Assembly: GCF_013365535.1 (NCBI RefSeq)
Contig: NZ_CP053590.1
Coordinates: forward strand, 3,586,501 to 3,650,500
Length of the DNA stretch: 64,000 nucleotides
Reading direction: 5' to 3'
DNA from: Aquimarina sp. TRL1
GTDB taxonomy: Bacteria; Bacteroidota; Bacteroidia; Flavobacteriales; Flavobacteriaceae
The notes beneath the pieces were generated by a model that had not been told where the DNA came from, searched no databases, and saw only the letters and a list, made by a program, of their open reading frames with translations. This document shows positions 7,923 through 16,219 of this stretch, in pieces. Positions within the stretch are counted from its first letter, which is position 1, and each line of letters begins with the position of its first letter. The position numbers were made by a program, and so were the translations under genes.

Positions 7923-9048
7923 ATCGAAGAAGAGATATCTGTTCTAACAAGTCAGCACCCAATTCGTTTATTTTATAAGCATAGATACTTTCAGTAAGAC
8001 CTGAAACATTGGATAGTACAATGATCGCTCTTTTGTTATGTTTGTCCATTCCTATATAAGAAGCATACCCACTAGATCCTCCGGTGTGATTTAATATTCT
8101 AAAACCGTCACTTTCTAGAATGTGCCATCCTAAACCTATAGACTCTCCTTCAGTTTTAAAGGTTGTTTTTTGTGGCAGGTTATAGATCATATCATCCTTA
8201 AAGTTTTTATGCACAAATTTCTCCATATCAAGTATAGAAGACTTAATAGCTCCTGTTCCTGTCCATATTTCTGTATAATCCCAGTTTTGAACCGGATTGC
8301 CATTTTCATTGTGTCCAGGAGCCAGCTTTTCTGTGTTTACATTAGCCATGATAGTGGTAGAGTTTGTCATTTCAAGAGGCTTAAAAATATATTCCTGTAC
8401 GAGTTCTTCATAGGAAGTCATCATTTTTTTAGATAGGATATAACTGAGCATTCCCATTCCTAAATTCGAATATTGATATTGTGTACCGCTTTCAGCATTC
8501 AAAACGATATGATTTTGCAAGTAGCTTTTTAAATGATTGATATCATAATGAGCAAATGGATTATTGATGTCAAAATCTTGAACTTCATCAATATTGGTAG
8601 GGTGTCTGGATAATCCAGATGTATGATTCGCTAATTGTAATAAGGTAATATCCCCTCCGGCTAATAACGAAAAATCAAATTGATCCTGTATGGTTTCTGT
8701 TAGAGAGGCTTGTCCCATAGCAACTAACTTAGATAGACAAATTCCTGTAAATATTTTGGTGATAGATCCGATTTCAAAAATTCTATCGGCATTATCTGTT
8801 CTTCTTAGTACATTGTTTTTTTTATGGATACCAATATATTCAGTATTTTCCTGGTCAATAACAGCAATAGCAATTTGAACATTTTTAGGGATGTCAGAAA
8901 CATGTTCTTCTATGATTTTTACAAACTCCTGATTTTCTATTTCATCTTTAAGAGATTGAGGTGAATTAGTTGGGGTATCGTCTTTACTGCAACTTGATAA
9001 GATTAAAAAGCATATTGAGGCAATCGTAGTTATTTTTGGGATATTCAT
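7921..9048 (-). CDS. Serine beta-lactamase-like hydrolase, lipoprotein
   Basis: A 375-residue protein with lipobox LSSC (Cys20) and then SKDD, so probably lipid-anchored outside the inner membrane. The beta-lactamase/AmpC-like (S12) core has the S-x-x-K motif SITK (Ser95, Lys98), Y-S-N (193-195), and HTGGSSGY near the C-terminus as the KTG-equivalent box. Such proteins are esterases, peptidases or penicillin-binding-type enzymes; true beta-lactamase activity is not implied. The ATG at 9048 is chosen because it starts the signal peptide. It lies directly downstream of an AraC-type regulator and is bracketed by copies of a roughly 40-bp repeat. Confidence 0.85.
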   Translation of the reverse strand: MNIPKITTIASICFLILSSCSKDDTPTNSPQSLKDEIENQEFVKIIEEHVSDIPKNVQIAIAVIDQENTEYIGIHKKNNVLRRTDNADRIFEIGSITKIFTGICLSKLVAMGQASLTETIQDQFDFSLLAGGDITLLQLANHTSGLSRHPTNIDEVQDFDINNPFAHYDINHLKSYLQNHIVLNAESGTQYQYSNLGMGMLSYILSKKMMTSYEELVQEYIFKPLEMTNSTTIMANVNTEKLAPGHNENGNPVQNWDYTEIWTGTGAIKSSILDMEKFVHKNFKDDMIYNLPQKTTFKTEGESIGLGWHILESDGFRILNHTGGSSGYASYIGMDKHNKRAIIVLSNVSGLTESIYAYKINELGADLLEQISLLR

Positions 9049-9117
9049 ATCTTGTGATTTTAAAGAAGTACATTTATAATTATTTAAATACAAACCTATA
9101 ATATGCAGGGGTTTATA

Positions 9118-9156
9118 GGGTTTCAATATCTTAAAATTGAATAAATCCGAACTTAT
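9118..9156 (-). repeat. 40-bp 3' element, copy 2
   Basis: Minus strand, beginning in the stop codon of the AraC-type regulator gene (AATAAGTTCGGATTTA...) and ending TATTGAAACC. It is the direct-repeat partner of 7882..7922. It could be a processed 3' end, a weak terminator, or the scar of insertion of the intervening gene. Confidence 0.6.
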
Positions 9157-10283
9157 TTGTACTGTTTTCGATATGAATTGGGGGTAATACCAGTTACTTT
9201 TTTAAAGGCGTTATGAAAAGTTGACTTTGAAGAAAAGCCACATTCTAATCCTATAGCTAAAAGACTATAATTATTGAATTCATCGGTGAGGATAATATCT
9301 TTTACAGCTTCAACACGATAGTGATTAATATAGGTGGTAAAATTATTTCCTGTAATTGTATTTATTAGTTGGGATACATATCCACTGCTAATGCCTAACA
9401 TTGAAGCTACTTTTTCCCGATCCAAGGTACTATCCCTGTATATGTGATGGTTTTTACAAAGATCTTCGAGTTTTAGAAAATAGCTGTTTTCTTTAGTGAA
9501 GGTTTCTTCTTTTTTTTCATTAGATACTTTGGAAGGAATTATTTCTGTAACAGCTATTGGAGTGTCTATTTTTAGTAGTACTTTAATCTCTTTTTGGTCT
9601 TGTGCCAGTTTAAATTTAAAAATGCCTGTATATACGATCCAATGGATCAAAAATGTAGCTAGCAATGCGAGAACTCTCATAATCGGACTGATGTCAAAAT
9701 CAAAAAGAAGTGCTAAAATGATAGTCAATACAAAAGACCCCAACAGTGTAAATGTAATACTCCATAAATGTAATAGCCACTTTTTTTCTTCGGGAGTATC
9801 TGATAAAGAAATCAAAGGAAGCGCACATAATAATATTCCGGGTATAAATATGAGTATGACTAAAATTTCTATAAGTTTAAGTATTTCAATTATTTGCCAG
9901 AGAATAGAAGGGAGTTTATATAGGTGAGCAATTGTGTCCAGATCACTACATATATTGATGAGTGCAATACACAAAAAAGGCATAAATAACCAATGTGTTT
10001 TTTTTATAGGATGATTGACTTGATGTGCAATAAATAAATAGATGCATAGAGGAAATGTCAGTTCCAGTCCTACATTATCAAGAAATCGTATATACGGAAT
10101 TGTATCATAGATATAAGTTAACTCAAAAACTAAATTTAATAACAAAACAGAAAGGGCAAAAATAGCATAGGCAAGATAGCTGTTCGCACTACTTTTAAAC
10201 AAAGGAGACTTAAAAATAATCATCCCTAAAACGATTCCTTGGAATACGGCTATATTGAGAAGGGTTATGAAGATAAATAGCAA
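9153..10283 (-). CDS. Membrane-anchored AraC-family transcriptional regulator
   Basis: A 376-residue protein. The first 220 residues or so form about seven hydrophobic helices, beginning LNIAVFQGIVLGMIIF and LAYAIFALSVLLLN. A linker follows, then a C-terminal AraC/XylS domain (about 270-376) with DREKVASMLGISSGYVSQL and the second helix-turn-helix LAIGLECGFSSKSTFHNAFKK, ending ITPNSYR. This architecture is common in Flavobacteriia, where a membrane sensor controls neighbours. The start is TTG at 10283; no ATG precedes the first helix. A GTAACATTTTA motif lies about 60 bp upstream. Its likely target is the serine-hydrolase gene just downstream. Confidence 0.85.
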   Translation of the reverse strand: MLFIFITLLNIAVFQGIVLGMIIFKSPLFKSSANSYLAYAIFALSVLLLNLVFELTYIYDTIPYIRFLDNVGLELTFPLCIYLFIAHQVNHPIKKTHWLFMPFLCIALINICSDLDTIAHLYKLPSILWQIIEILKLIEILVILIFIPGILLCALPLISLSDTPEEKKWLLHLWSITFTLLGSFVLTIILALLFDFDISPIMRVLALLATFLIHWIVYTGIFKFKLAQDQKEIKVLLKIDTPIAVTEIIPSKVSNEKKEETFTKENSYFLKLEDLCKNHHIYRDSTLDREKVASMLGISSGYVSQLINTITGNNFTTYINHYRVEAVKDIILTDEFNNYSLLAIGLECGFSSKSTFHNAFKKVTGITPNSYRKQYK

Positions 10284-10452
10284 GGGTTCAAAAGTTTATT
10301 CAATGAATTATACTGCACGGTATACTATGTTCTTATCAAATAAAATGTTACGTTATTTTTTCTTTTTTATATAAAATTAGTTTGTTATCAGGCAATTATG
10401 TTGTGGATACTCCGATACTTATGCTGAAATATTTTATAACAGTTTTCTTACA

Positions 10453-11007
10453 TCATGAGATTTTAAAAGAGTCTTTTTTTAACAAAATCATACTGAATCC
10501 TATTAAAGTTAATAAATATCCGGAGACAAGTCTAAAAGGTAATGGGATAATATGCCATAATATAAGTGTGGCGATTACAATAATAAGAACGGCTATTTTC
10601 TCTTTTTTTAGATAGAGTAAGCTTAGGATCAGTAATCCGAGATTAAAGACCTTAGAACTAGGACCAATTGTTATAAATGGTTTCCATATAGATGGAACGT
10701 TGGTAATGTGATTGGTAAATTCGGCTCGGGCTTCATCATTAGGGAAACTCCACCAAATAAAATCCAGTACACACATTCCAATAATACAGGTAATTCCAAT
10801 AAGCGTTAGAGGAATTCCAATGTAGCTAACCTTTTTTTTAGGAAAAGATACCACTTGTGGAATTAGAAAAACAGCTCCGATAAGTAAAAACCAATGGGCA
10901 AAATCAATAGGTTCCTGATTATATACAAAATCATTTCCTTGTGCCAGTATGATTTGACCAACCAGAAAAAGAACGAGTCCGAGAATAAAAAATATTTTAT
11001 AAGCCAT
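10453..11007 (-). CDS. Multi-pass membrane protein, unknown
   Basis: A 184-residue protein, almost wholly hydrophobic, with about six membrane helices (near 5-24, 35-52, 62-84, 118-136, 137-155 and 158-176). It has a cytoplasmic or periplasmic loop WWSFPNDEARAEFTNHITNVPS. I recognise no family. Upstream lies a GTAACATATTAC motif (11108..11119) and a TATAGTA box (11079..11085), a spacing similar to several other minus-strand genes here. It is separated by 190 bp from the XRE regulator upstream, so may have its own promoter. Confidence 0.6.
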   Translation of the reverse strand: MAYKIFFILGLVLFLVGQIILAQGNDFVYNQEPIDFAHWFLLIGAVFLIPQVVSFPKKKVSYIGIPLTLIGITCIIGMCVLDFIWWSFPNDEARAEFTNHITNVPSIWKPFITIGPSSKVFNLGLLILSLLYLKKEKIAVLIIVIATLILWHIIPLPFRLVSGYLLTLIGFSMILLKKDSFKIS

Positions 11008-11196
11008 GTTGGTGCAGTTTTTTAAGGTGTAAAGTGTAGTAAACTAGTTAGTTGTGTTTCTGTTGGTTTGATGTTGTATACTATATAGGATTCCTTTTGG
11101 CGTAATATGTTACAGTTTTTTTTAACTTTTCTATATACTAAAGGAGCATCTTGATAAGCAAACGGTACAATGTACCAACAATAATTGCAACATGGC

Positions 11197-11730
11197 TTAT
11201 ATAAGACTGAAATTTAAACTGATGTGTAATTTTTTATTTCTGTCTAATGAGATGGTATTTCTAATGATAATAAATATGTTGGTAAGTACCGAAATAAGCA
11301 TAGATATCAGTATCAACTGTCGGGTGAGACCAAACCATTTACTTATAAAAGGGCTTAGCCCGATACAGACAATAGCAATGATGGTATAAAGAATCTGAAT
11401 GGAAATAATCTGTTTAGTTACTTTATTCTCTTGTTTTAGGTATTTTATAAGAATCCAGGGAAGAAGTATATTTATGGGAGGAAATATTACTCCAAGTAAG
11501 GAGGAAAGATTAATTCTTTTAACTGTTTCGTAATTTATGACTTCAGCTTCATGTTCTAGTAAATTACTTTCTGAAATTTCTAATGTCTGAGCTAATATTC
11601 GCAAGGTATGTCCTTTGGGAACAGTTCCTTTCTCGATCCGTTGGATAGTTCTGACAGATACATTTGCTTTTTCAGCCAATTCCTCTTGTGTAAGATTTCG
11701 TTTTTTTCTGTATTTCAAAAGGGGATTCAA
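11197..11730 (-). CDS. XRE-type regulator fused to membrane helices
   Basis: A 177-residue protein. Residues 1-60 form a Cro/C1 helix-turn-helix (RNLTQEELAEKANVSVRTIQRIEKG). Residues 70-177 hold three or four membrane helices (LLGVIFPPINILLPWILI, IISIQILYTIIAIVCIGL, LILISMLISVLTNIFIII). Such DNA-binding proteins tethered to the membrane are common in Bacteroidota. The ligand and targets are unknown; the membrane protein gene downstream (10453..11007) is the obvious candidate. No partner kinase is visible. Confidence 0.8.
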   Translation of the reverse strand: MNPLLKYRKKRNLTQEELAEKANVSVRTIQRIEKGTVPKGHTLRILAQTLEISESNLLEHEAEVINYETVKRINLSSLLGVIFPPINILLPWILIKYLKQENKVTKQIISIQILYTIIAIVCIGLSPFISKWFGLTRQLILISMLISVLTNIFIIIRNTISLDRNKKLHISLNFSLI

Positions 11731-11824
11731 ATCATAAGGTTTTATATCGTTTGGTATACGATGGTTTATATGGATATCATAGTTTATGGAAGCTTACCCA
11801 TTACAGGTGTTGAACGGTATGCTT

Positions 11825-12718
11825 TTATTCCATAAAGTCAGCTTGTTCATAAGCAGGGTCAGGGTAGGTATAAAATCCTTTTCCGTTGTGAGTTCCTAAT
11901 TTTTCCTGATCTATAAAGTTCTCTTTAAGCACTTTTGCCACTTTTTGAGCATGTTTATCTCCTGTTCGTGCAGCGATCTTATTGATGTTATATATAGTAT
12001 TAATACCGATTACATCACAAATACCGAAGGGACCCATTGAAGTATCAGTAGCTTTCATCCATGTCTTATCAATGGTTGCAGGATCAGCTATCTCATCGAC
12101 ATATAGTGCTAAGGCGCTTTTAAGAAAAGGAACCAATAAAGAATTAAGAATATATCCCGATTGCTCTTTGTAGATAGGAAGGGTAATCATGCCTATTGCT
12201 TTGGCAAATGAAATAACTGTATCAAAAATATTTTGATCCGTAGTTTCATGTCCCATGATTTCTGCAGTATTGCGTTTCCAGATCATATTAGCAAAGTGAA
12301 GGGCGAGAAAGCGTTCAGGACGTCCTGTAGATTCTGCAAGAGCACTGGGAAGTAAGGTTGATGAATTTGTACAAAAAATACTTTTTGCTGGAGCTACCTC
12401 TCCTAATTGAGTATAAAATTCTTTCTTAAGGCCAATATCTTCAGGGATTGCTTCTATAATGAGGTCTGCATTTTTAGTTGCTTCTTTAAGATTGGTTGTG
12501 CCTTTTATTCGGGTAATAGATTGTTCTATTTCTTGCTGAGTAGCATTTAGATCCGTCTTATATGATTTTCCCAATACCTTGAACCTGGTAGTTGCTCTTT
12601 TTATTATTTTTTCATTAATGTCATACAGTGTAACATTAAATTTATGAAAAGCAATTTGAAAAGCAATTTGTCCTCCCAGAACACCCGCTCCACAAACAGT
12701 TATATTCTTAATTTGCAT
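11825..12718 (-). CDS. 3-hydroxyacyl-CoA dehydrogenase (3-hydroxybutyryl-CoA type)
   Basis: A 297-residue cytoplasmic enzyme that oxidises 3-hydroxyacyl-CoA with NAD+ in fatty-acid or butyrate metabolism. The N-terminal Rossmann fold has GAGVLGG (9-15), the adenine-ribose Asp in YDIN, and NSSTLLPS. The catalytic His lies in LALHFANMIWK, and the C-terminal helical domain follows (MGPFGICDVIGINTIYNI, ending NGKGFYTYPDP). Length matches the short single-function family. No other beta-oxidation gene is adjacent. It stands alone, convergent with nothing and divergent from the secretion island. Confidence 0.9.
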   Translation of the reverse strand: MQIKNITVCGAGVLGGQIAFQIAFHKFNVTLYDINEKIIKRATTRFKVLGKSYKTDLNATQQEIEQSITRIKGTTNLKEATKNADLIIEAIPEDIGLKKEFYTQLGEVAPAKSIFCTNSSTLLPSALAESTGRPERFLALHFANMIWKRNTAEIMGHETTDQNIFDTVISFAKAIGMITLPIYKEQSGYILNSLLVPFLKSALALYVDEIADPATIDKTWMKATDTSMGPFGICDVIGINTIYNINKIAARTGDKHAQKVAKVLKENFIDQEKLGTHNGKGFYTYPDPAYEQADFME

Positions 12719-13012
12719 TTAGGTCGTTTTAGTATTAATATCAGTAAGAACCGATGTTAGATTGGTAAGATTCTAAAATATAAAATTTTTCATTGTTATC
12801 ATCATAACAATTGTATTTTAGAAATAAGTTTAGCTAATACCTCTATTTCATTTAACAGATTATGACAATTACTAAAGGAAAGTAACCTACTGTTTTTGTA
12901 TAAGATCTTGTATGAGTGGTTAATAGGCGATGAATGTAACCTTGAGATAAGCCCCGAAGTATGTAACCTCGATTATCGAGGGAAAAGATAGAAAAAAGGG
13001 GAAAAATCCCGA
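12719..13012. other. Divergent intergenic region before the secretion island
   Basis: No gene is supported. It contains a perfect hairpin CCTCGA-TTA-TCGAGG (12967..12981) preceded by CCGAAGTAT (12954..12962). The same pair of motifs appears on the minus strand near 7590..7620. A 65-codon minus-strand frame at 12920..13117 crosses the island promoter and has no protein-like features. Confidence 0.4.
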
Positions 13013-13042
13013 TTGACAAGCTGTAAATAACTGATAACTTTG
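13013..13042 (+). promoter_or_regulatory. Bacteroidota housekeeping promoter of the VgrG island
   Basis: TTG at 13013..13015, exactly 19 nt, then TAACTTTG at 13035..13042, a full match to the Bacteroidota primary-sigma consensus (TTG-N19-TAnnTTTG). Transcription should begin near 13048, leaving a 5' leader of about 160 nt before vgrG at 13210. It is the clearest promoter in the window. Confidence 0.75.
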
Positions 13043-13209
13043 TAGTACCTTTTTGAAAATAAGGAGGAGAATACTCATTTTTTTAGCATAGCGTCTAAAC
13101 CACTTCGGAAGATACATTATATAAAAAATGATTTGTAATTCCGGCGAATAGTATCCCTGGAGTATATAGCATTCAGTGATCGAGTAATTATTGATATAAC
13201 CAAAAAAAT

Positions 13210-14979
13210 ATGGCTACACTTACCACAACTGACATCTCTATAGGGGGTAGCATTATTACTTCCTATAAGGAATTAACAATTCATCAATCACTAGGGGCGC
13301 ATCATCAGCTCACTCTCTCATGTAGAACAGATGTATTAGAACAACTCTCAGAAGAACTTATTGGAGGGAGTAAGGATTTTCTAGGAGAAGTGATTACAGT
13401 TCGTATTGCAGCATCAGAAAATTATCGCCGGTATAGAGAATTTCTTTTTAAAGGGGTAATCACAAGAGTAGAAACCCTAAAACAACACCACCAATCTGGC
13501 AATCATATATCCCTTACCGCCATGAGTACCTCGATTCTGGCAGAAGATGGACAACATACGACATCGTATTTAGAGTTGGGATTGACAGCGATTCTTGACA
13601 CTACCTTTAGCGGTTATGATGTCGGTAAACTCGAAACGGCGTTTGCTCCCAGACAATCGGATACTGTTCATTATAGTGTGCAAAAAAATGAAAGTAACTT
13701 TGCTTATGCTGCACGATTAGCAGCAACTACTAATAACTGGTTCTATTATGATGGGGTAAAGCTGGTTTTTGGAGAGCCTTCTAATGAAGAAACCCATTTG
13801 ATTTACGGACAGGACTTAGCACATTTCGGGATCAGCTTAGAACCCTTACCCAATTCATTTAGTTATCAGACTTATGATTATCTAACAGGTGAATATTATC
13901 AAAAAAATAGCAGCGAATCTACGAATCTCCCTTCTGGGTATCACTCCCTGACCACTAATAAGGCTACTGCGCTTTATCCCAAAGTAACAAAACGATACCA
14001 TCATCTATATACTGATGATCGATTACAACAACGATTTGACAATCAGGTAGAAAATCATAGTCATGCCATTACAGCCAGACAGGTAATTGCTAGTGGAGTA
14101 AGTGATAACCCGGGAGTACAATTAGGTAGTATTATCAATGTGGAAGGATATGGACGCTTTAGAGTTATTAGTCTTACCCATAACAATATAGAAGGAGGTA
14201 AATATAGGAATAGTTTTGAAGCTATTGCTGCGGATATTGATGTATATCCACTGATGAATATATTTGATATGCCAGCAAGTACGATCGAAATGGGAGAAGT
14301 AATTGACAATGTTGATCCACAGGGGTTAAGTAGAGTAAAGGTACGGTTCCCCTTTCAACAGCAAGGGAGTAGCACTCCATGGATTCCGGTAGTTACTCCT
14401 TATGCAGGAGCTGATAAAGGATTTCACTTTATTCCAGAAATTGGAGAAACTGTTGTATGTCAGTTTGAAAACAACTGTGCAGAACGTCCTTATGTAACAG
14501 GAAGTATCTATCATGGTCAGGCCCAACCTGGCAGTTATCAGAGTGATGCTAATAATATCAAAGCCATCAGAACCCGTAGCGGTCATACCATCGAACTCAA
14601 TGATACTAAAAACCGGGAGATGATTACTATAACAGACAAAAACAGTAATATGATCACTATTGATACAGCGAATAATAATATCGAGGTTTCTGCAATGGAG
14701 AAAATGACGTTGAATGCTAAAAATTTTGAATTAAATGTTCAAGAGAATGCTACATTCAATATTGGAAAAAACACAGAAATTCACACAACAGAAAACTTAG
14801 ATGTTTCTTCAAAAAACACAAATGAAATAATAGAAGGAGAAAAACATACTCAGGTAGGAGGCGCTTTAACACAATTATCAGCAGAAACAGAGATACAGAG
14901 TGATGGAGATCTTACGATATCAGGGGGAGGATCAGCTTCCTTCAATGGAGGAAGTGATGTGAAAATCAGTAAAGGATAA
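13210..14979 (+). CDS. vgrG: VgrG (TssI) type VI secretion spike protein
   Basis: A 589-residue protein. Residues 1-340 correspond to the gp27-like part (with YREFLFKGVITRVE and VQKNESNFAYAARLAATTNNWFYYDG). Next comes the gp5 OB-fold (MGEVIDNVDPQGLSRVKVRFPFQ, then TPWIPVVTPYAG and FIPEIGETVVCQFE). The C-terminal beta-helix has repeated short strands (NMITIDTANNNIEVSAMEKMTLNAKN). No enzymatic extension is present, so cargo must be carried by partners. It opens a plus-strand operon with 2-5 bp gaps or overlaps and sits behind the consensus promoter. It fits the Bacteroidota T6SS subtype iii; no core genes are in this window. Confidence 0.92.
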   Translation: MATLTTTDISIGGSIITSYKELTIHQSLGAHHQLTLSCRTDVLEQLSEELIGGSKDFLGEVITVRIAASENYRRYREFLFKGVITRVETLKQHHQSGNHISLTAMSTSILAEDGQHTTSYLELGLTAILDTTFSGYDVGKLETAFAPRQSDTVHYSVQKNESNFAYAARLAATTNNWFYYDGVKLVFGEPSNEETHLIYGQDLAHFGISLEPLPNSFSYQTYDYLTGEYYQKNSSESTNLPSGYHSLTTNKATALYPKVTKRYHHLYTDDRLQQRFDNQVENHSHAITARQVIASGVSDNPGVQLGSIINVEGYGRFRVISLTHNNIEGGKYRNSFEAIAADIDVYPLMNIFDMPASTIEMGEVIDNVDPQGLSRVKVRFPFQQQGSSTPWIPVVTPYAGADKGFHFIPEIGETVVCQFENNCAERPYVTGSIYHGQAQPGSYQSDANNIKAIRTRSGHTIELNDTKNREMITITDKNSNMITIDTANNNIEVSAMEKMTLNAKNFELNVQENATFNIGKNTEIHTTENLDVSSKNTNEIIEGEKHTQVGGALTQLSAETEIQSDGDLTISGGGSASFNGGSDVKISKG

Positions 14980-14984
14980 AAGGT

Positions 14985-15773
14985 ATGTCTAGGCGATTAT
15001 TTGATTTTACAATAAAAGAATGGCAAGGCTATTTCCCTGAAAAAGGTGAATCCAGTTTTGTTTTTTCTGCTACCATTGATAAAGAAAGTAATTCGGGTAT
15101 TACTAAAAAAATCAAAAGAGAATGTACTGTTTTTTGTGAATCAAATGATGATAATGGATTCTCCAGAACAGTAAAAATAAAAACAGCTACTCTTACTATA
15201 GAGGCAGGCTCAAAAACTTCTTCTACAAGTATCCTGTTGAACAAGTTCTTTTCTATTTATAACAATAGTACATTAAAAGTAAAATTTGACGGGACAATTA
15301 TTGGGATAGAAAATTATTTAAAAATCAAGGAAAATTGGGAAATACTAAAAGAAGAAGTCGAAGAAAATTATAAAGGAAGTAGTATAAGGCGATTTATTCG
15401 TTCTGTGGATAATAGATTAGAAACAGAAGAAAAAATGATAACAGATATTTCTAGTTATGAGAACTTCGGTTTGTTGTTTTATGGGATTTATGGTAAGTAT
15501 GATAACCTATCTCCCGTTAATCGAAATATTAAATATCTCGGGATTAAAAAACTTTTTTCTATCCAAGAAGATAGTACGCTTACAGAAATTAATGATACCA
15601 GTATAATTATTACACTAAAAGGAAATATAAATACGACCAATGAGTTAACCTATTCAGGAGTATATCAAATAAATAATACGAGTCAATGGATAGAAAAAGC
15701 ATCGATTACTACTACAGAGTTTTATAATGGGATAGAATTTTTTAGCGAATTTTATTTAGAACAAAAGAAATAG
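14985..15773 (+). CDS. VgrG-linked protein of unknown function
   Basis: A 262-residue protein starting 5 bp after vgrG and ending 2 bp before the PAAR-like gene. It has no signal peptide or membrane segment. It is rich in Lys, Glu, Ser and Thr with predicted beta strands (SSFVFSATIDKESN, LTIEAGSKTSS, ITLKGNINTTNELTYSGVYQI). I recognise no family. Its position between spike and tip suggests an adaptor or chaperone that loads the tip or an effector, by analogy with other T6SS operons. An effector role cannot be excluded. Confidence 0.65.
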   Translation: MSRRLFDFTIKEWQGYFPEKGESSFVFSATIDKESNSGITKKIKRECTVFCESNDDNGFSRTVKIKTATLTIEAGSKTSSTSILLNKFFSIYNNSTLKVKFDGTIIGIENYLKIKENWEILKEEVEENYKGSSIRRFIRSVDNRLETEEKMITDISSYENFGLLFYGIYGKYDNLSPVNRNIKYLGIKKLFSIQEDSTLTEINDTSIIITLKGNINTTNELTYSGVYQINNTSQWIEKASITTTEFYNGIEFFSEFYLEQKK

Positions 15774-15775
15774 CT

Positions 15776-16219
15776 ATGGCAGAAAAATATGTAATTGACG
15801 GGGCAAAGATTAAGTGCTCATTATGCACTAAGCCAGAAGGTAAGTTAATGGTGACTTCGAATCAAATTAAGTTACAAGACAAGCTATGGGCTACTGAGGC
15901 AGATAAAGGAAAACCAAATCTAATGTTTCAGGGCAACTGTACTAAATTCAGTAACAATCCTCCTCCTTGTGCAGGAGTAATTGCACCCATTCAATGGCAA
16001 AACACTGCTATGGGAATCACAGTTGATGGAAAAAAAGCATTGCTAGAAAGTTCTACCATAATGTGCGCTACAGGTGGTGTACCGATTACAATCGAGGATA
16101 CTGCTCAAAAGGATACCCCAACAAATATTCCGCCACTGGCTCCATTGGAAGATGTAAAACTGGTCGTTGGAGTTGATGGTCCTTTTATTGTCGAAGAAAA
16201 TAAAGAGGACAATGAGTAA
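15776..16219 (+). CDS. DUF4280 PAAR-like spike-tip protein
   Basis: A 147-residue protein matching DUF4280, the PAAR-like family that caps VgrG trimers. It has the characteristic cysteines, KCSLCTKPEG at residues 13-22, GNCTKFSNNPPPCAGVI mid-protein, and MCATGGVPI near residue 97, probably metal-binding at the cone apex. The C-terminus adds a 35-residue acidic tail, which may contact the next protein. The following gene starts inside its last codons (8-bp overlap), so translation of tip and putative effector is coupled. Confidence 0.88.
   Translation: MAEKYVIDGAKIKCSLCTKPEGKLMVTSNQIKLQDKLWATEADKGKPNLMFQGNCTKFSNNPPPCAGVIAPIQWQNTAMGITVDGKKALLESSTIMCATGGVPITIEDTAQKDTPTNIPPLAPLEDVKLVVGVDGPFIVEENKEDNE

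Noticed and set aside
7921..9048. Calling the three S12-type proteins antibiotic beta-lactamases
   Set aside because: Motifs only support the serine-hydrolase fold; the family is dominated by esterases and peptidases.
12920..13117. 65-codon minus-strand frame in the gap before vgrG
   Set aside because: It covers the consensus promoter on the opposite strand and has no protein-like pattern or start signal.
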